Made by a program: the position numbers and the translations under genes. Below the pieces are notes generated by a model. It worked only from the letters and a program-made list of their open reading frames with translations. It made no database searches and was not told the origin of the DNA. From Favolaschia claudopus (Eukaryota; Basidiomycota; Agaricomycetes; Agaricales; Mycenaceae), in assembly GCA_037176885.1 (NCBI GenBank), contig JAWWNJ010000289.1, positions 1 to 64,000 on the forward strand: a DNA stretch of 64,000 nucleotides, given 5' to 3'. Shown here piece after piece: positions 34,401 to 45,585 of this stretch (the first letter of the stretch is position 1; each line of letters starts with the position of its first letter).

Positions 34401-35223
34401 CCAACAACGAAGGGGCAGTAGTTCGGGCGGGCGGATCTTTAAAAAGTGGGATGTCGCAATGGGAGCACTGAAGATTCGGAGAGGAATTTTCCGGGTATGC
34501 GCGACGACAGCTGGGGCATATGGCACGAATTTCAAACTCTTCGTTGAGACCTAATTTTTTGAATGCTGTAGCGAGTGTGATGGGAACATTATTGTCGGAA
34601 GGAATGTGTCGGAGGGTGATGAAGATATTTCGGAAAATTTTCAAGAGGAGAGCACAAGCGCGATGAGGGAGGTGATAGTGCAGATGTAGCCACGCAGTCA
34701 AGAAGAGTATTATCTGTCAGAACCAGAAGGGTGACTCCTCAGCTTCTGATTCCCGTGGACGTGCGATAGCTTCAGATTCAGCGGTAGTAGAAATGCTGGG
34801 ATCGACAATGGAGGTATTTGTTGGAATGTCTGGACTCGATGCCGCTCCTCCTCCACTTTGAGGCGGAGAAGTCTCAGCAGACGCCGAAGAAGAAGGGAAC
34901 GGAGGCTGATTTAGCTGAGCATCAGGCATGTGAACGTCGACATCCATCTCCACATCTTCTTGCACTGGAAAGGAGCCCGGCATATTGGGGAGAGTATTGG
35001 ATGTCGAGGCTTCAGCCTTCCGTTTTTTGGCCATGAATTTTCCAATTGAGACAGTCTGCCCGGATGGAGCTTGGCGCTCCCGCAACTTGCGCTCACGCTC
35101 GCGTTTTGTATTTCGGCGATCGGTGGTGCGAGGATTCTGCGTAGAACAGTTTAATAATTTGTGCTCATTCAAGCAACATGGGTTTGCACGAACTCCATCG
35201 TGAGAGGTAGAGCCTAAATCCAT
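31438..35223 (-). CDS. CACTA-type transposase, multi-exon, one in-frame stop
   Basis: The ATG at 35223 opens MDLGSTSHDGVRANPCCLNE. A basic/Ser-rich part follows, then a zinc-ribbon-like motif with CPSCRRAY and LQCSHCDIPLF near 34440-34530. A TGA at 34717-34719 lies inside an otherwise continuous frame (SPFWF, stop, QIILFLTAW). After introns come GPHEETCDQFQRTMASTVTE near 33880, VCVCCDHPAMCKVGGFSDHK near 33700 and LPYFDPIRQIIIDPMHCIFL near 33350. Next are LPNQVGYASGGNLTSDEWKG, NSLPRAQQLLEDYLAGFLK and FGPVYGFWTFLFERLNKLLK near 32560. The end reads LDSPELEIFAWEHGHF and WFTAGLTRVCPHIL. This order and the DPMH motif are characteristic of basidiomycete CACTA transposases, which cut and join the element ends. 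The lone TGA would end translation at residue 168 unless it is read through, spliced out or an error. Confidence 0.88.
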
Positions 35224-35393
35224 CGCCAGAATCTGGGGAAGTTGGTGCGAGGGCGGAGAAGTAGAATGACGTCGGCCAAGGCCTCGGAAACTAACCTGGA
35301 CAAACCTAGCCAGACGTAATCAAGCTGACTTCGGCAGACGCCAAAGCTAGGTCTTCCAATTTCACTTGGACACAGCTCGCAAAGCGTCTAGCT

Positions 35394-35483
35394 AAGTGGT
35401 ACAGCTATATTCTAACTCTAGGTCTGGCTAGATAACCTGCGAGACCTCTACTGACTCTGACCAGATCTGCTCAAAACGCAGTG
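35394..35483 (-). repeat. CACTA right terminal inverted repeat, 90 bp
   Basis: It is the exact inverse of 29504-29593 and is followed by the TCT duplication. Confidence 0.95.
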
Positions 35484-35486
35484 TCT

Positions 35487-36355
35487 ATCAAGGGCCGGAG
35501 TGGCGGGGCGGCTACCCAGAATAATTCATATTCTGACATATATAACCAGTGTTCTTGCCGTGTTCATCCGGGTCTTCCGTCTCTACCAATCTGTGCGGCT
35601 CTTGTTGGGTTCTTGGTTCAGACTTAGGTTGCTCAACTCGGCGAATCAGACAGAATCACAGAAATAGAACAGAAACTTGTCCAGCAACAATATACTGGCA
35701 ACTGGACTGGGTTACATAGAGTATACTTAGGGTAACCAGCCCGCTCTGGTTACCTTGCTGGTGACCCCCGCTTAGCTTAGCCGAGGTAACCACCGGAATA
35801 CACGATTGTACTCTCTGGTGATCGGAGAACCGAGTCCGAGGACTCCGAGTATCCGCCAGCACGAAGGCGGCAATTGCCGATGTGTGGGAAATTCTTGCTC
35901 TGTGCAAGCACTGTCAAATAAAGCCATGTTCTGTCTCTTGAATTCCAAATAACCATCGAGAGATGATAGACAGGAAATTGTTTTGTGTATAAAAAATTAG
36001 AATAACTACCCGTTTGTCAAACTAATTAAATAGTTTTACAATTAAAGCCAAACAAAATCAGATTGTACAGTAACTACCAAATCTTTCAATCCTTCCGATC
36101 GTGAGCACAATCCATTCAATCGTTCGATTACTTCATCAGATTGAGGATATATTTTGCCAAAGTCACCATGATCAGTACATCTGGTAGAATTGGCGGGCAA
36201 AGAGGCACGTGACAGGTCACCATCAGTAACCTGCGGTGACCCCCACGCCGTTAGTACAGATGAACAGGTAAAATATTGTTCTCATCATCAACGGTGTCCA
36301 ATCGCGAGCTCATTTCTAAATAGAAGGTTGATGATGAGCTCTGTCTCTTAGATCT
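35487..36355. other. No supported gene
   Basis: Intergenic sequence. The word GGTGACCCCC occurs twice (about 35760 and 36237), with neighbouring GGTAACC repeats. Nothing coding is convincing. Confidence 0.35.
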
Positions 36356-36811
36356 CGAAGATGCCGACTCGCTGCTATTACACGTTCAAGATCTTGTCAC
36401 ACAGCATCTGGACGAGTTCCCGGAAGATCAGCTTGATGATGAGGCTGCTCGGTATGCAGCTAAAATGACTAAGGCAAGTATTACCGACGGAACCCGAGAT
36501 GGTCATCTACGGTAAAATTTGTTTAACTGCTCATCTGTTGAATCCTTGACAAAATGTTGAATAGCATCATCAAACACTACATCACTTTCCATTTACGCCG
36601 CAATAAAAAATGGGACGCGACGCGCGTTGATGACAAAACACCGCATGACATTGCTGCATTTATTACTCAGAAATGTGGCCCGGTGTATGGCACATATACT
36701 GTGCAAAAAATCAAAATGCACAACTTCGGTGTTTTTGAGAGAATTTGGAGGCAACTATCAAATTTCATGACAACTTTCTCTCCTGAGGACCCGAAATTTC
36801 GACAACCTTAG
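36356..36811 (+). pseudogene. N-terminal fragment of a Crypton-like tyrosine recombinase family protein
   Basis: A frame reads LVTQHLDEFPEDQLDDEAAR and AAKMTKASITDGTRDGHLR. After a gt...ag intron (about 36511-36563) it reads IIKHYITFHLRRNKKWDATR, DKTPHDIAAFITQKCGPVYG and KIKMHNFGVFERIW. The AAKMTK...HxRIIKxYIxFHLxRNxKWD...FITQKCGP pattern is, to my knowledge, the N-terminal core-binding part of tyrosine-recombinase-like proteins expanded in mushrooms and related to Cryptons. The catalytic part, with its Arg, His and Tyr, does not follow: the sequence after 36800 is a degenerate AACTT-rich repeat. It is a truncated copy without expected activity. Confidence 0.55.
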
Positions 36812-37065
36812 TTGTGAACAACTTTTTAACACAGCAACTTTCGAAGTGACTACTTTTTCCGGCTGCAACTCGTGATGCTGGCAACTACAACTTCAACTCC
36901 GCGCTGAAACAACTACAACTAAGTGAATTGACAAATTTCATTGTTGGCAACTTTTCTTCTTGACAAATTTCCTCGTGCACAACTTTCCTTGTTGACAATT
37001 CTCATCGCAGGACAACTCTTAGGTTTAGACAACCTTCTGCGAGGACAATCCGATCAGGAAGGATC
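36790..37065. repeat. Degenerate ACAACTT-rich repeat
   Basis: Over about 270 bases the words ACAACTT, GCAACTT and GACAA recur some fifteen times at irregular spacing (for example GCACAACTTTCC, GCAACTTTTC, ACAACTACAACT). It follows directly on the recombinase fragment. It may be a decayed satellite or expanded low-complexity coding sequence. Confidence 0.4.
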
Positions 37066-37070
37066 AGGAC

Positions 37071-39632
37071 TTGAACCGTTACAGTTTCGAGATAAGATAA
37101 GGAAACGTTCGGCCGATCAACCCGATTTGTTGGACAGCGAGGATCAATATTGATCAATTTCCTTTCCTTCCGGTTCCCACATCTTGCCATTCCCTCGAAC
37201 GTGTTCAATCTGTGCCCAGTATGCCCGAGTGCCGCGAAGCTAATGGCTCCCTCGTGTCTGTAGCAGAATACTTAACCCTTCACTTACGGCCGAAGGTCCG
37301 CCTGGTGTGAAAACCATCGAGATTGACGCTTCCGAAGCTGAAGCAAGACGGTGCTCTGCCTCTTATTCAAGTTGCTGAGGCGCCTCTAACCCGACCCTCT
37401 TCGTCGACAGCGTAGAGGCTTAGCTCTAGGTCGATTACTTGAAGCTGATGTCAACAGCGAGCCTGAGTTCGGAACTGCAAAACAAGAGAGCTTTGGACTC
37501 GTGTTGCCACACGGTGGGTTTGTCTGGATGGTTAATTCCTCGAACAAATCAGTGTTGTTTCCTGAATGACTTACCATCGAAGGTTACACAGGGTTTCATA
37601 ATGTCTTCACTAGAGATCAGCGTATGGGAATGTCGGAGGTGTGTACACTTTCGACTGTCTACGGACTGAATCAACCAGTGCATTTGCTTCGATGTATGTA
37701 TTGAGCTACTCGCAAATTACCTCCATATGCGGCAGTTCGGTCTTGGAGTGCCCAGGACCCTGGTCAACCAACTACAATTCACACAATTTTATTTCCGTTT
37801 CCTTCTCTTTCGTGTGCTACCTATATTCTTGTCGCTTCAGATGCCATCAACACCGAGTATGCCTTCCTCGAGGCTTTTTTTTTTTGGATCGTTGACCACA
37901 CTAATCAGTACCAGCATTCTGCAACCGGTTTGATTTGGCTACTCATTCTAGGTGACTTCGGCACCTGAAACTTTTTCTTTGTTCCTTTCATTGCCATACA
38001 CAGACACATTCAAAGCCAGGTAATCATCTGTAGTTGGCAAATTGCCAGATTTCGGAGTGTGTCGCTGACAAGACCTTCAAAGACTTGTCATTTGTCACCA
38101 TCAAGAAAGCTCGCCCCGAAACTATATTTGCCGTTGTTCGCTACTCATTTTCTCTGACAGTAACACAGAGCCTTCTCTTAGTAACGGAGAGCTTTGACAA
38201 GGTGAATTTGCAATGTCTCTCTCCTTGATCAGAAACTCTTGAACCGGGCGAGGATTGAACATGGAAAGGTTTGGAAATCACAGAGAATGAGTACTCTAGT
38301 GTGCACAAACATCGACAGTATGGGTAGGCATCAAGAGAGACTCAAGCGCCGTTTCCGAAGCCGGTTCCCAGTCGATCCGAGTACGAATTTCAGACACCGG
38401 GTCGTCAAACGAAATTTGCCACACGACAACGATTGATCAGTGATGTCCAAGCATTTGGAAACCGTGACCGCGATCAGGTGGGATCATAAACTAAACTAGG
38501 TTCCCTCCGCGTCGATGGCGCGCAATAAAAATTTTCTCCAGGTAATTACTGCTTTCATTGCCTAACTATATATATGAGATTGGGACTGAAAGGAATTGCT
38601 CCATGACAGAGGCGCAACACAAGTTAACAAACCAAAACACTGATTCTTTGTTCGAGAAAAAAAAAAATTGAAGGTTCCAAGTCAAGTTCTACGGGATGCC
38701 TAGGCTAGCTATATATGTATATAACCACTCTGTACGACGAAACGTAGCATTGATTCATTGAAAAAAAAAAAATTGTTTGGTCCAAGGCAGCTTCTGGGAA
38801 TCCCTGTGAGCGGTCTGAGCTACTTTGTGCCCCGGAAAATGGTTAACCAGTCCGCGAAACATAGGGTTCAGATCGCCATCAGCGGCATTAGAATTGATCA
38901 TGATGACATCAGATGAGCCTCTCTCCTTGTCGTTTCCCACCACCACCGACACAACCTATTCATTCAGGAAACCCAATAGGAAGAATCTGCACATTCTCCG
39001 GCTTACTTCAGCACTCAGAGCATCTAACACGTACTTCTAACTTCGCCGACATCACGGTTAGTGAATCAAATATTCAATGGTCCACCTTCGAGTTACCGAT
39101 GCATGGTGGTGGGCACCGACCGAGATCTTGATGGGAGTGATGACTTTGGTGATGGGATCACCCCAGCCAAATCTGCAAGCGCAGGATGGTCGGGTGTCGT
39201 TGGCCAAACTCAGTCATGAAAATATTACAATCTATACACAATAAATCTTGTATGAGCAGTTCTGAGATGTCAATGGACAGCTTTTTGAATTTTCCTTCTT
39301 CAGTCAGGATTTTACTGTTTAGTTAGTATGATTTGGACGCGAAAATCTCTAATCCGGCCGCATTGAATTGAAGATTGGGACCAAAAACACGCCGGCTTGA
39401 AGTGCCGTCGCGTAAAAAAGGCCCGGTACGGTCAGGGTATACCCGAAATCAAAATCCTCACCAAATGCCTAATTAGGAGTGTGACTCGACGCGCCGTCAC
39501 GCGTCTCGTCCTATCATTCGCGCTCGTCGCGCCGCCCAAGCCTGCAAAACACTCAGCGCACACTTTGTGAAGGTAAGAAAACATTTATTAGATACTAGTC
39601 TACAACTCTAACATAGCTGTGGCTCAAGTTCT
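37071..39632. other. No supported gene; AT-rich tracts
   Basis: Several short plus-strand frames occur (for example GYTGFHNVFTRDQRMGMSE near 37590-37640) that may be remains of an unidentified gene, but no start, stop and intron set can be joined. Poly-A runs occur at 38658 and 38760, with similar flanks (GTTCGAGAAAAA... and CATTGAAAAAA...). Confidence 0.3.
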
Positions 39633-40163
39633 GTGATGCCGACCCAACCACGGCGAGGAATGTCTCGCAAACAACGTCAGCACCTTCGTCGTGCCACAGA
39701 CGCGAGTTCCTCCGCGCGAAAAGAAAATCGACCACCTCCGGATGCAACCACACACGCCGAACGTAGGGCTAAGGCAGCTGAGGCGGAATCCACGAAGCTC
39801 AAGCGCGAACAAGAGCAGCTAAAAAAGGACAAAAGAAATGCATCACGACGAGAACGACGACAGAAGAAGAAGATTGCAGACCTTGAAGGCAAAGTCAAGG
39901 AAGCCCAGGAGGAGCTGAAGGCTGCCGTTGCTCAATCCGAGGCCAAGGTTCACAAAATCTTGAAGAAAAGACGTGATGATGAGATGGGATGGCAGCGGCG
40001 GCAGGATGCGGAGTACTGTCGGGTGTGGACTAACAGCGAGCTAAAGGCTAAAACAGATGCTTTGAGTCAGCTTCGAGCAGTTTTGAAGCACGATGGATCT
40101 GAGTCTTCGGAAAAGCGCTATAAGACACGTAGCAAGACCGCTCAGTACCCACCCAGTTCTTGA
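39633..40163 (+). CDS. Coiled-coil protein, 176 residues, uncharacterised
   Basis: An uninterrupted frame runs from 39633 to a stop at 40161-40163. An internal ATG at 39660 (MSRKQRQHLRRATDASSS) is an alternative start. After a basic N-terminus and the motif KENRPPP, residues of about 45-115 form a highly charged heptad-like segment (KLKREQEQLKKDKRNASRRE; IADLEGKVKEAQEELKAAVA), which is a likely coiled coil. The C-terminus is basic (YKTRSKTAQYPPSS). Basidiomycete genomes carry many transposase-like proteins whose N-termini combine a KEN..PP motif with such a coiled coil. This may be the isolated N-terminal domain of one of them, or a separate small nuclear protein. The open frame is long for chance in this window. 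Confidence 0.55.
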   Translation: MMPTQPRRGMSRKQRQHLRRATDASSSARKENRPPPDATTHAERRAKAAEAESTKLKREQEQLKKDKRNASRRERRQKKKIADLEGKVKEAQEELKAAVAQSEAKVHKILKKRRDDEMGWQRRQDAEYCRVWTNSELKAKTDALSQLRAVLKHDGSESSEKRYKTRSKTAQYPPSS

Positions 40164-42307
40164 TAGCGAAAGTTAGCTACTGATTTGTTGCCTCCATAGT
40201 TATACACGTTCTGGCAACCCGCTTTTCTACTTCTCTGAGTCGCAATTTACAGTAGTTGCCTCGATTATTTTTTGCACAGTATATCGCCCATAATCCTTTA
40301 ACCTCGTCACTTCACTTAGTCTTCAAATTTCAACGAGCTACCTGTTGAAACATAGCTAGAAATCTTCGGTACTGGTGATGCGGAGAGTATCTGGCATATA
40401 AAAAACTGAGCTCAATACTTGAATCAAGTGGACTCAGTGGAGCCTAGTACACACCTCGCAGTATAGATTATGTATCGAGGTTCAGCGGCGAAAGGCTAGT
40501 AGAATCCAGTCGAGTTAAATCGAAGAGACTCAAAAGCGGATCACACAGTTGAACTCAGCCCAAAATGATCATCCCAGAAATCGACGTTGAGCAAAGTGGG
40601 GCCAGTCATGATCTGCAGAGGTTTAAACTGAAAACGTACTCAACGGCAATGAGCACAGCTCCAACGAAATCGACTCTAGAGTGGAATTGCGCAAAGTCTC
40701 TAAATAGAAACAAGCTTAAGCCAATCTTTGATAATGGAGCTTGAAGTTCGACGATCTAAGAGAGGGATGCTCAGGAAAATTCAAACTCACTGATACGCGC
40801 GGGGTGGAACAGTCCTGGATTGAAAAATCAAGGCCTGAGATTATGGGAGTTGGATGGATAAACATACCTCAGTTGATGCTGAAGGTTCGCGGGAAATCGA
40901 TAATTCTAAACAGTCGAATTCACAAGACGAACTTGTTTGGAGTAGCGAAACTGAGCTAAATGAGATTAATGACTGACCTCAACGTGAACCGGCCCTCGGC
41001 GGGTACATAAAAATCGGATTTTTCACTTTCTAACCTCGATGCTGAGTACAGAACAAAGCAGCTCGCAGGACTGCTGGAAACCGGATTCCGAGAATTAAAG
41101 CCATGTAAAATGAATTGAACCCCACCCTGTGCTAGTACATGGATGACGTTTCTCCGTCATGCCTCCTGAATGTCAGGTCCAAACGTGCCCGTCGGAATCT
41201 TTCTCATAAAATAATCAGCTGCAGCACTGACTTTGAAGAATGAGTAATGTGTAACACGGCAACACGGCCTATACGCGCAGCCTACACTTTATACGTAGAT
41301 GAGCACACAATTAATCGGTGTTAAAGTCAAAGCAGACCATAAACCAAGCATGCGCACGCTACAGTTGAGAGGCAGCTCTGAGTCTTCCGGCAGTAAGGAA
41401 GCAGAGCCACCGCACAATCGCCGTGATCCCGACTGAGAGAAGGGTGCCTGAAAAGCGACAAATATCGTATGTGAAGACAATAAGCAACCACGCAACCGTC
41501 GCAGGAGCGCTGGCGTAGGCTCGGTAACAGTGAGCTTTTTTGGCTGTGATGTCATTATGAATGTTCGAACGTACTCTGAATTGAAGACTTGAGCGTAGTG
41601 CAATGCGGCATTCATCGGTTTCGGGTTCAGTTCTAACAATTCGACCGTTGGCCGACAAAGTCGAAGAGACATGACATGACTTGCCTTCCGTCGATTATTT
41701 CCAACGTGGCATAGCGAAAGTTGAATCCGTTTACGGTTTGCCGGGCCATTGGGAAGTGGTTGTGATTCAAAGAGTTTAGGGAAGGCAGTCATCGAGCCGC
41801 CGCCGCCGCCGCAAAATTCCAAAAACTAGAGGTATCCGGTCAATGAAAGGACAGATAGACAGATGAAAGACACCGGTTCTGAAGATGCTGTTTTTGTTCC
41901 TCTGTGCGAATGATGCAAAGCGGCTAACGCGAAAGCATGCCGACTGTATTATCCCAATTTTGATATGGCCAATTTGTGGGCGGAGATCCTCGTGCCTGAC
42001 ACGCTCTTTACAACGCTTTCTCGCAAGCAGTCACAAATCTTCGAGTTGCAATGGGTATTTACTTTCAATGTTGACGAGTCACGTATTGGACAGTAGCAGA
42101 ATTTTGATAATGTAGCCCTGTTTTCACGTCGGAATTTCAGCATTGAGAGCGGAAGCAGGCAGGAGGAGGTGGGTCAGCGCCGTACAGGCAAGAGCGGGGG
42201 CAGGCTCTGGCATTGACATCAAAGTTCTTGAGAGTTCTTTGAGAGTTCTTAAGATTGCCAGCCTCCAGGGCAAGTAGAAGCAAAGATAGTAGCAGTAATA
42301 GATCTAT
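40164..42307. other. No supported gene
   Basis: The longest frame (41289-41822, minus) has no motif and an unlikely composition; I treat it as chance. Nothing else stands out. Confidence 0.3.
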
Positions 42308-43449
42308 ATTACAATCGAGGGTTGACTCTGGACAAACGTCAATCAAGTGGTTCCGGGAACGCCCGAAAGCCCCACTCACGTCATCAGTCCGCAGCCAAAC
42401 AACTTACGACAACTTTGTTGCTGCCTCTCCCGTCGACCGGACACCGCTCCACACCCAATGATGTAGCTGTACCCGTAGCGTCGTCTCCAAAGACTCCAAT
42501 GAACGTTCTTTCTTATCTTTCTGTGTGAACATTGAACATCTAATCTCTTTTCCACCGTGAAATCGACATCCAATGATCCAAATGTGCGAGCACCGTTTCT
42601 CAATTACAGTGGGCTGGACTCATCGCGTGTACAGGAATTTATTGGCACCTCCAACGACGCCTCAACGGAAACAACAACGACAGCGAGAGATCCAACCCGC
42701 TATACGCGAAACCAACCAAGCCAGCCCGCGCCGTAGGCGTGTACCTGCTCAACGCGATGAGAATGTCCCGCCTGATACTTTCACCACCGCTGCCCCCAAT
42801 GCCCGTTCTCTCAGTCAGCTCAGACGACATGCGAGAGCCCGAGAAAATCGTCCACACCCTCCAACGGAAAAGCCGAGCAATACCTTTCTGCGACCAGGTC
42901 CCCAAATAATATTTTTCCCGCCCACTGTGTCCCCGAGACACCGAGGTGGGAGAAGTATAAACTTATTCTCGGGAAGGGAAAGAGCCTCTCCGTGGATGGT
43001 TTTCTTACCGGTCTCAAGCTGAACGACGATTGTTCGGTGAAGTTTTTCATCATCGATTTCGACAGCACCAAAAGCGGAAGAGAGTCCAACCAAAATTGGT
43101 TCGTTTGTTTTCTCTGCCTTGGAATTAATCAAAACTAATATATATATCTCAGCCAGCAACGGTACCCCCGCGCGTCTCAAGTACACAGGCTTCTTCGGCG
43201 ACCAGGCGTCCAATGCTGCCTCTTATTTCACGGTGGAAAAGAGATTAGATGTTCAATGTTCACACAGAAAGATAAGAAAGAACGTTCATCGGAGACGACG
43301 CTACGGGTACAGCTACATCATTGGGTGTGGAGCGGTGTCCGAAGTTGTCGTAAGTTGTTTGGCTGCGGCCTGATGACGTGAGTGGGGCCTTCGGGTGTTC
43401 CCGGAACCACTTGATTGACGTTTGCCCAGAGTCAACCCTCGATTGTAAT
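42308..43449. repeat. Large inverted-repeat (fold-back) element, about 1.14 kb
   Basis: The left arm (42308-42563, starting ATTACAATCGAGGGTTGACT) and right arm (43225-43449) are inverted copies of about 225-256 bases. The left arm has an extra 25-30 bases near 42415-42440. Between the arms, 42564-43224 holds an Arg/Pro-rich frame (ASPRRRRVPAQRDENVPPDT) and no recognised domain. The structure fits a fold-back transposon or a MITE with long TIRs; no target duplication is clear. Confidence 0.6.
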
Positions 43450-43485
43450 CTAGATAATAAAGTTCCATTTTTATGGCGTATGATG

Positions 43486-44079
43486 CTACTCTAAACATGA
43501 GATTTCTATCATTGATTGTATATAGGTGGGAGTGGTTTTCGTGGGTTTAGTGAGAGTAATCCCGGGGGTGAGGGCGAGCAGGAAAATTGAATATAGATGA
43601 GGGTGGGAAGGCAAGAGGAGGGAGCAGGGATTGGCATTGGGAGAGTTATTCCGCACGGAAGAACGGCCCCGATGCATGGTGCTCGGCTGCGATGCGACGA
43701 AGAATCGACTGACGGACGGGACATGCAGGATCAGTGGATCGGTGCTGCCCGCCGCATCCCGGAGGGCGCATTTGAGAACGATATGGGAGCATCCAGTGGA
43801 GTTGGTACGGCAGGGAGTCTTACGGGGGCAGTGGCAGTTGGAAGTGGGGTGGTCGGAGGCGCAGGTGCCGCAAACAGCAGAGCGTTTACACTGCGCAGCA
43901 ATGTGTCCGAACCGGTAGCAGTTGAAGCATTGGAGGGACTGCGGGCAGTATTTCTCGGTGCGATGAAGGTGACCATGGAGGGCGAGCTTATTCACTGAGG
44001 AAGTAGAACCCCCTGACTTTCCCATAGCTGGACCATGAAATCCACGATTCACTGAATTTTGCAGTGAAATTATGTTCAT
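43486..44079 (-). pseudogene. Fragment of a non-LTR retrotransposon ORF1 (zinc-knuckle region)
   Basis: The minus-strand frame contains a row of zinc knuckles: LQCFNCYRFGHIAAQC fits CX2CX4HX4C, and VCGTCASDHPTSNC fits a second, followed by Cys-rich residues PCRTNSTGCSHIVLKC. Two or three CCHC knuckles in a row at the end of ORF1 are typical of Tad/Jockey-type LINEs in fungi, where they bind the element's RNA. Upstream residues (LALHGHLHRTEKYCPQ) fit loosely. No endonuclease or reverse transcriptase lies downstream: the frame decays after about 43600. This is therefore a truncated remnant. Confidence 0.6.
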
Positions 44080-44681
44080 GGGGTTCCAGATTCACATGGC
44101 CCAGTCACAGAGTTGGTAGAGGGTCCCTTGAAGTACATGAATTTCATATTGGGATGCAATGAATCAAAGTTGGGGGTTTTATGCCATTGAACCCGTGTAT
44201 GAACTCCATGAAATTCACTTGAAGAGTACGTGAGGTAATTTGTGTCAAAATTGTAGAAATAGTTGATTTCCAGCCGGGGATGCACATCTTGAGATTCACT
44301 GTCGAATTCCACGATCTTCATGGGGCTCGCATGGCACGGACACCACATGCACGGTGTCAGAACAAGCAGCGTGCCAGGCTCGACCGGCGCCGGAAAGTAA
44401 TGCCTGAGTGCCTTCACACGGATTTTCGCCTGTTTTCGGCCCAAAATGGGGTAAAAAAACGAAAATTTTCGCAAGTCACACCGGTCCGGGCTTCCATACG
44501 AAAGGTCAGGTTCGTATGAAATGTCACACCTCAAATCGGCTTACGAATTGAACAAAATACTACAGTATGTCTGACTCTAAGTTTGAATCCTAGTTAAATC
44601 CGCAGTCTGACCTCTGTTGGGGGGAAGGTAGTCTCTCGTAGACAGACGCTCTATATATACCAGCTCGGTGCCCTCGCTATA
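44080..44681. other. No supported gene; repeated CATGAATTTCA-like words
   Basis: A minus-strand frame covers 44076-44534, but the DNA beneath it is a string of related words (CATGAAATTCA, ATGAATTTCAT, GAATTCAC) that make chance frames. I do not support a protein. Confidence 0.35.
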
Positions 44682-45144
44682 TAGAGTCTGTTGGTTACCG
44701 CGCCCCTGCGACCGCGTTAGGTTCTTATTAGCTAATATTATATAAGCAGATTTCACGGCGCGTATATCTCAACGAAAGCTAATTCTTTCCCATCACAACT
44801 TTGAAGCAGGGTCAATGGATTCAATCAAACTACAGTCCTGTCTACTCAGATTCTCTAAAATCAGACGGTGCGCTACAGAAAATGTTGTCGCGTCTTCATC
44901 ACGTGAGACTCGGGAGTTTCGGCCGAGATGCCCAAAATGCATTCAACTTGAGCTCAAACCACTGTGAAAATTCGGGAGACAAAGCAAAGATGCTCAGACC
45001 ATCGTATTGAGTGTCTGAAAGCTCGAGTTAGCATCATAACAGAGCAGTGGGAGGGAGAAATGAGGTATCGGCAATGTCCGGCTTATATAAGATTAGCTAA
45101 TAAGAAGCTGACGCGGTTTGAGGGGCGCGGTAAACATAAGACTA
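44682..45144. mobile_element. MITE family A, copy 1 (TTTACCGCGCCCCT ends)
   Basis: The left end (GGTTACCGCGCCCCTGCGAC, then TTAGGTTCTTATTAGCTAAT) and the right end in reverse (GTTTACCGCGCCCCTCAAAC, then TCAGCTTCTTATTAGCTAAT) are inverted repeats of about 55 bases at roughly 85 percent identity. The interior has no protein. A second copy in opposite orientation lies at 59806-60207; shared interior words include TCTCGGCCGAAAC and GCGACAAC. Confidence 0.75.
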
Positions 45145-45320
45145 GGGGGAAGGTACACAGAGGATACAGTGGATGACTAAGTCCTGGTGCTGGTCTAGCA
45201 TATCTGAGAGGGAGGGCCGAGTCATACTTTCCTCACACTAAACAGTGTATTCCAAAGCTTACATGGCGTGTCGCGTCGCGTCTATGATCGCGGATATATC
45301 ACGTGTACTGTGTATGTAAG

Positions 45321-45585
45321 CTTATGTAATCCGCCAAATGTTGGAAGGATTTTTCGCAAGATGGGCCCAAACACGTCGAAAATGAGTTTGGAAGCTTTTT
45401 AGAATGGGTCGCCTTTTTTGGAAAGATCACCTTATAACTTTTCAACAAGGAATTATTGGCTGAATCCGTTCCATCAAATCGTAGATAGACCTCTTAGCTA
45501 CAGTTTGGTGGTCTTAGAATTATCAATATGTTGTTGTGCCCAGAGTTATAAGGACTTTGTTGACATGATGTTTCGGCTTACATAA
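45321..45585. mobile_element. Possible small MITE, about 265 bp
   Basis: The ends CTTATGTAATCCGCC (45321) and, in reverse, TTATGTAAGCCGAAA (to 45585) are short inverted repeats. Just outside, GGGTGACGTCTATCTTA at about 45600 recurs at 47097, after another CTTATGTAA. No coding content. Confidence 0.4.

Larger units (their letters stand above)
29504..35483. mobile_element. Complete CACTA (EnSpm-like) transposon, 5,980 bp
   Basis: The element begins CACTGCGTTTTGAGCAGATC at 29504 and ends with its exact reverse at 35483. The inverted repeats are 90 bp (29504-29593 and 35394-35483) and appear identical base for base. TCT flanks both sides (29501-29503 and 35484-35486), the 3-bp duplication typical of CACTA insertion. 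Two genes converge inside: an accessory gene on the plus strand (29776-31425) and a CACTA transposase on the minus strand (35223-31438). Identical termini imply recent movement. Confidence 0.96.

Noticed and set aside
41289..41822. 177-residue minus-strand frame
   Set aside because: It has no motif, an odd composition and no supporting splice or start context; treated as chance.
44076..44534. 152-residue minus-strand frame
   Set aside because: The DNA is a series of CATGAATTTCA-like words that produce open frames by composition.
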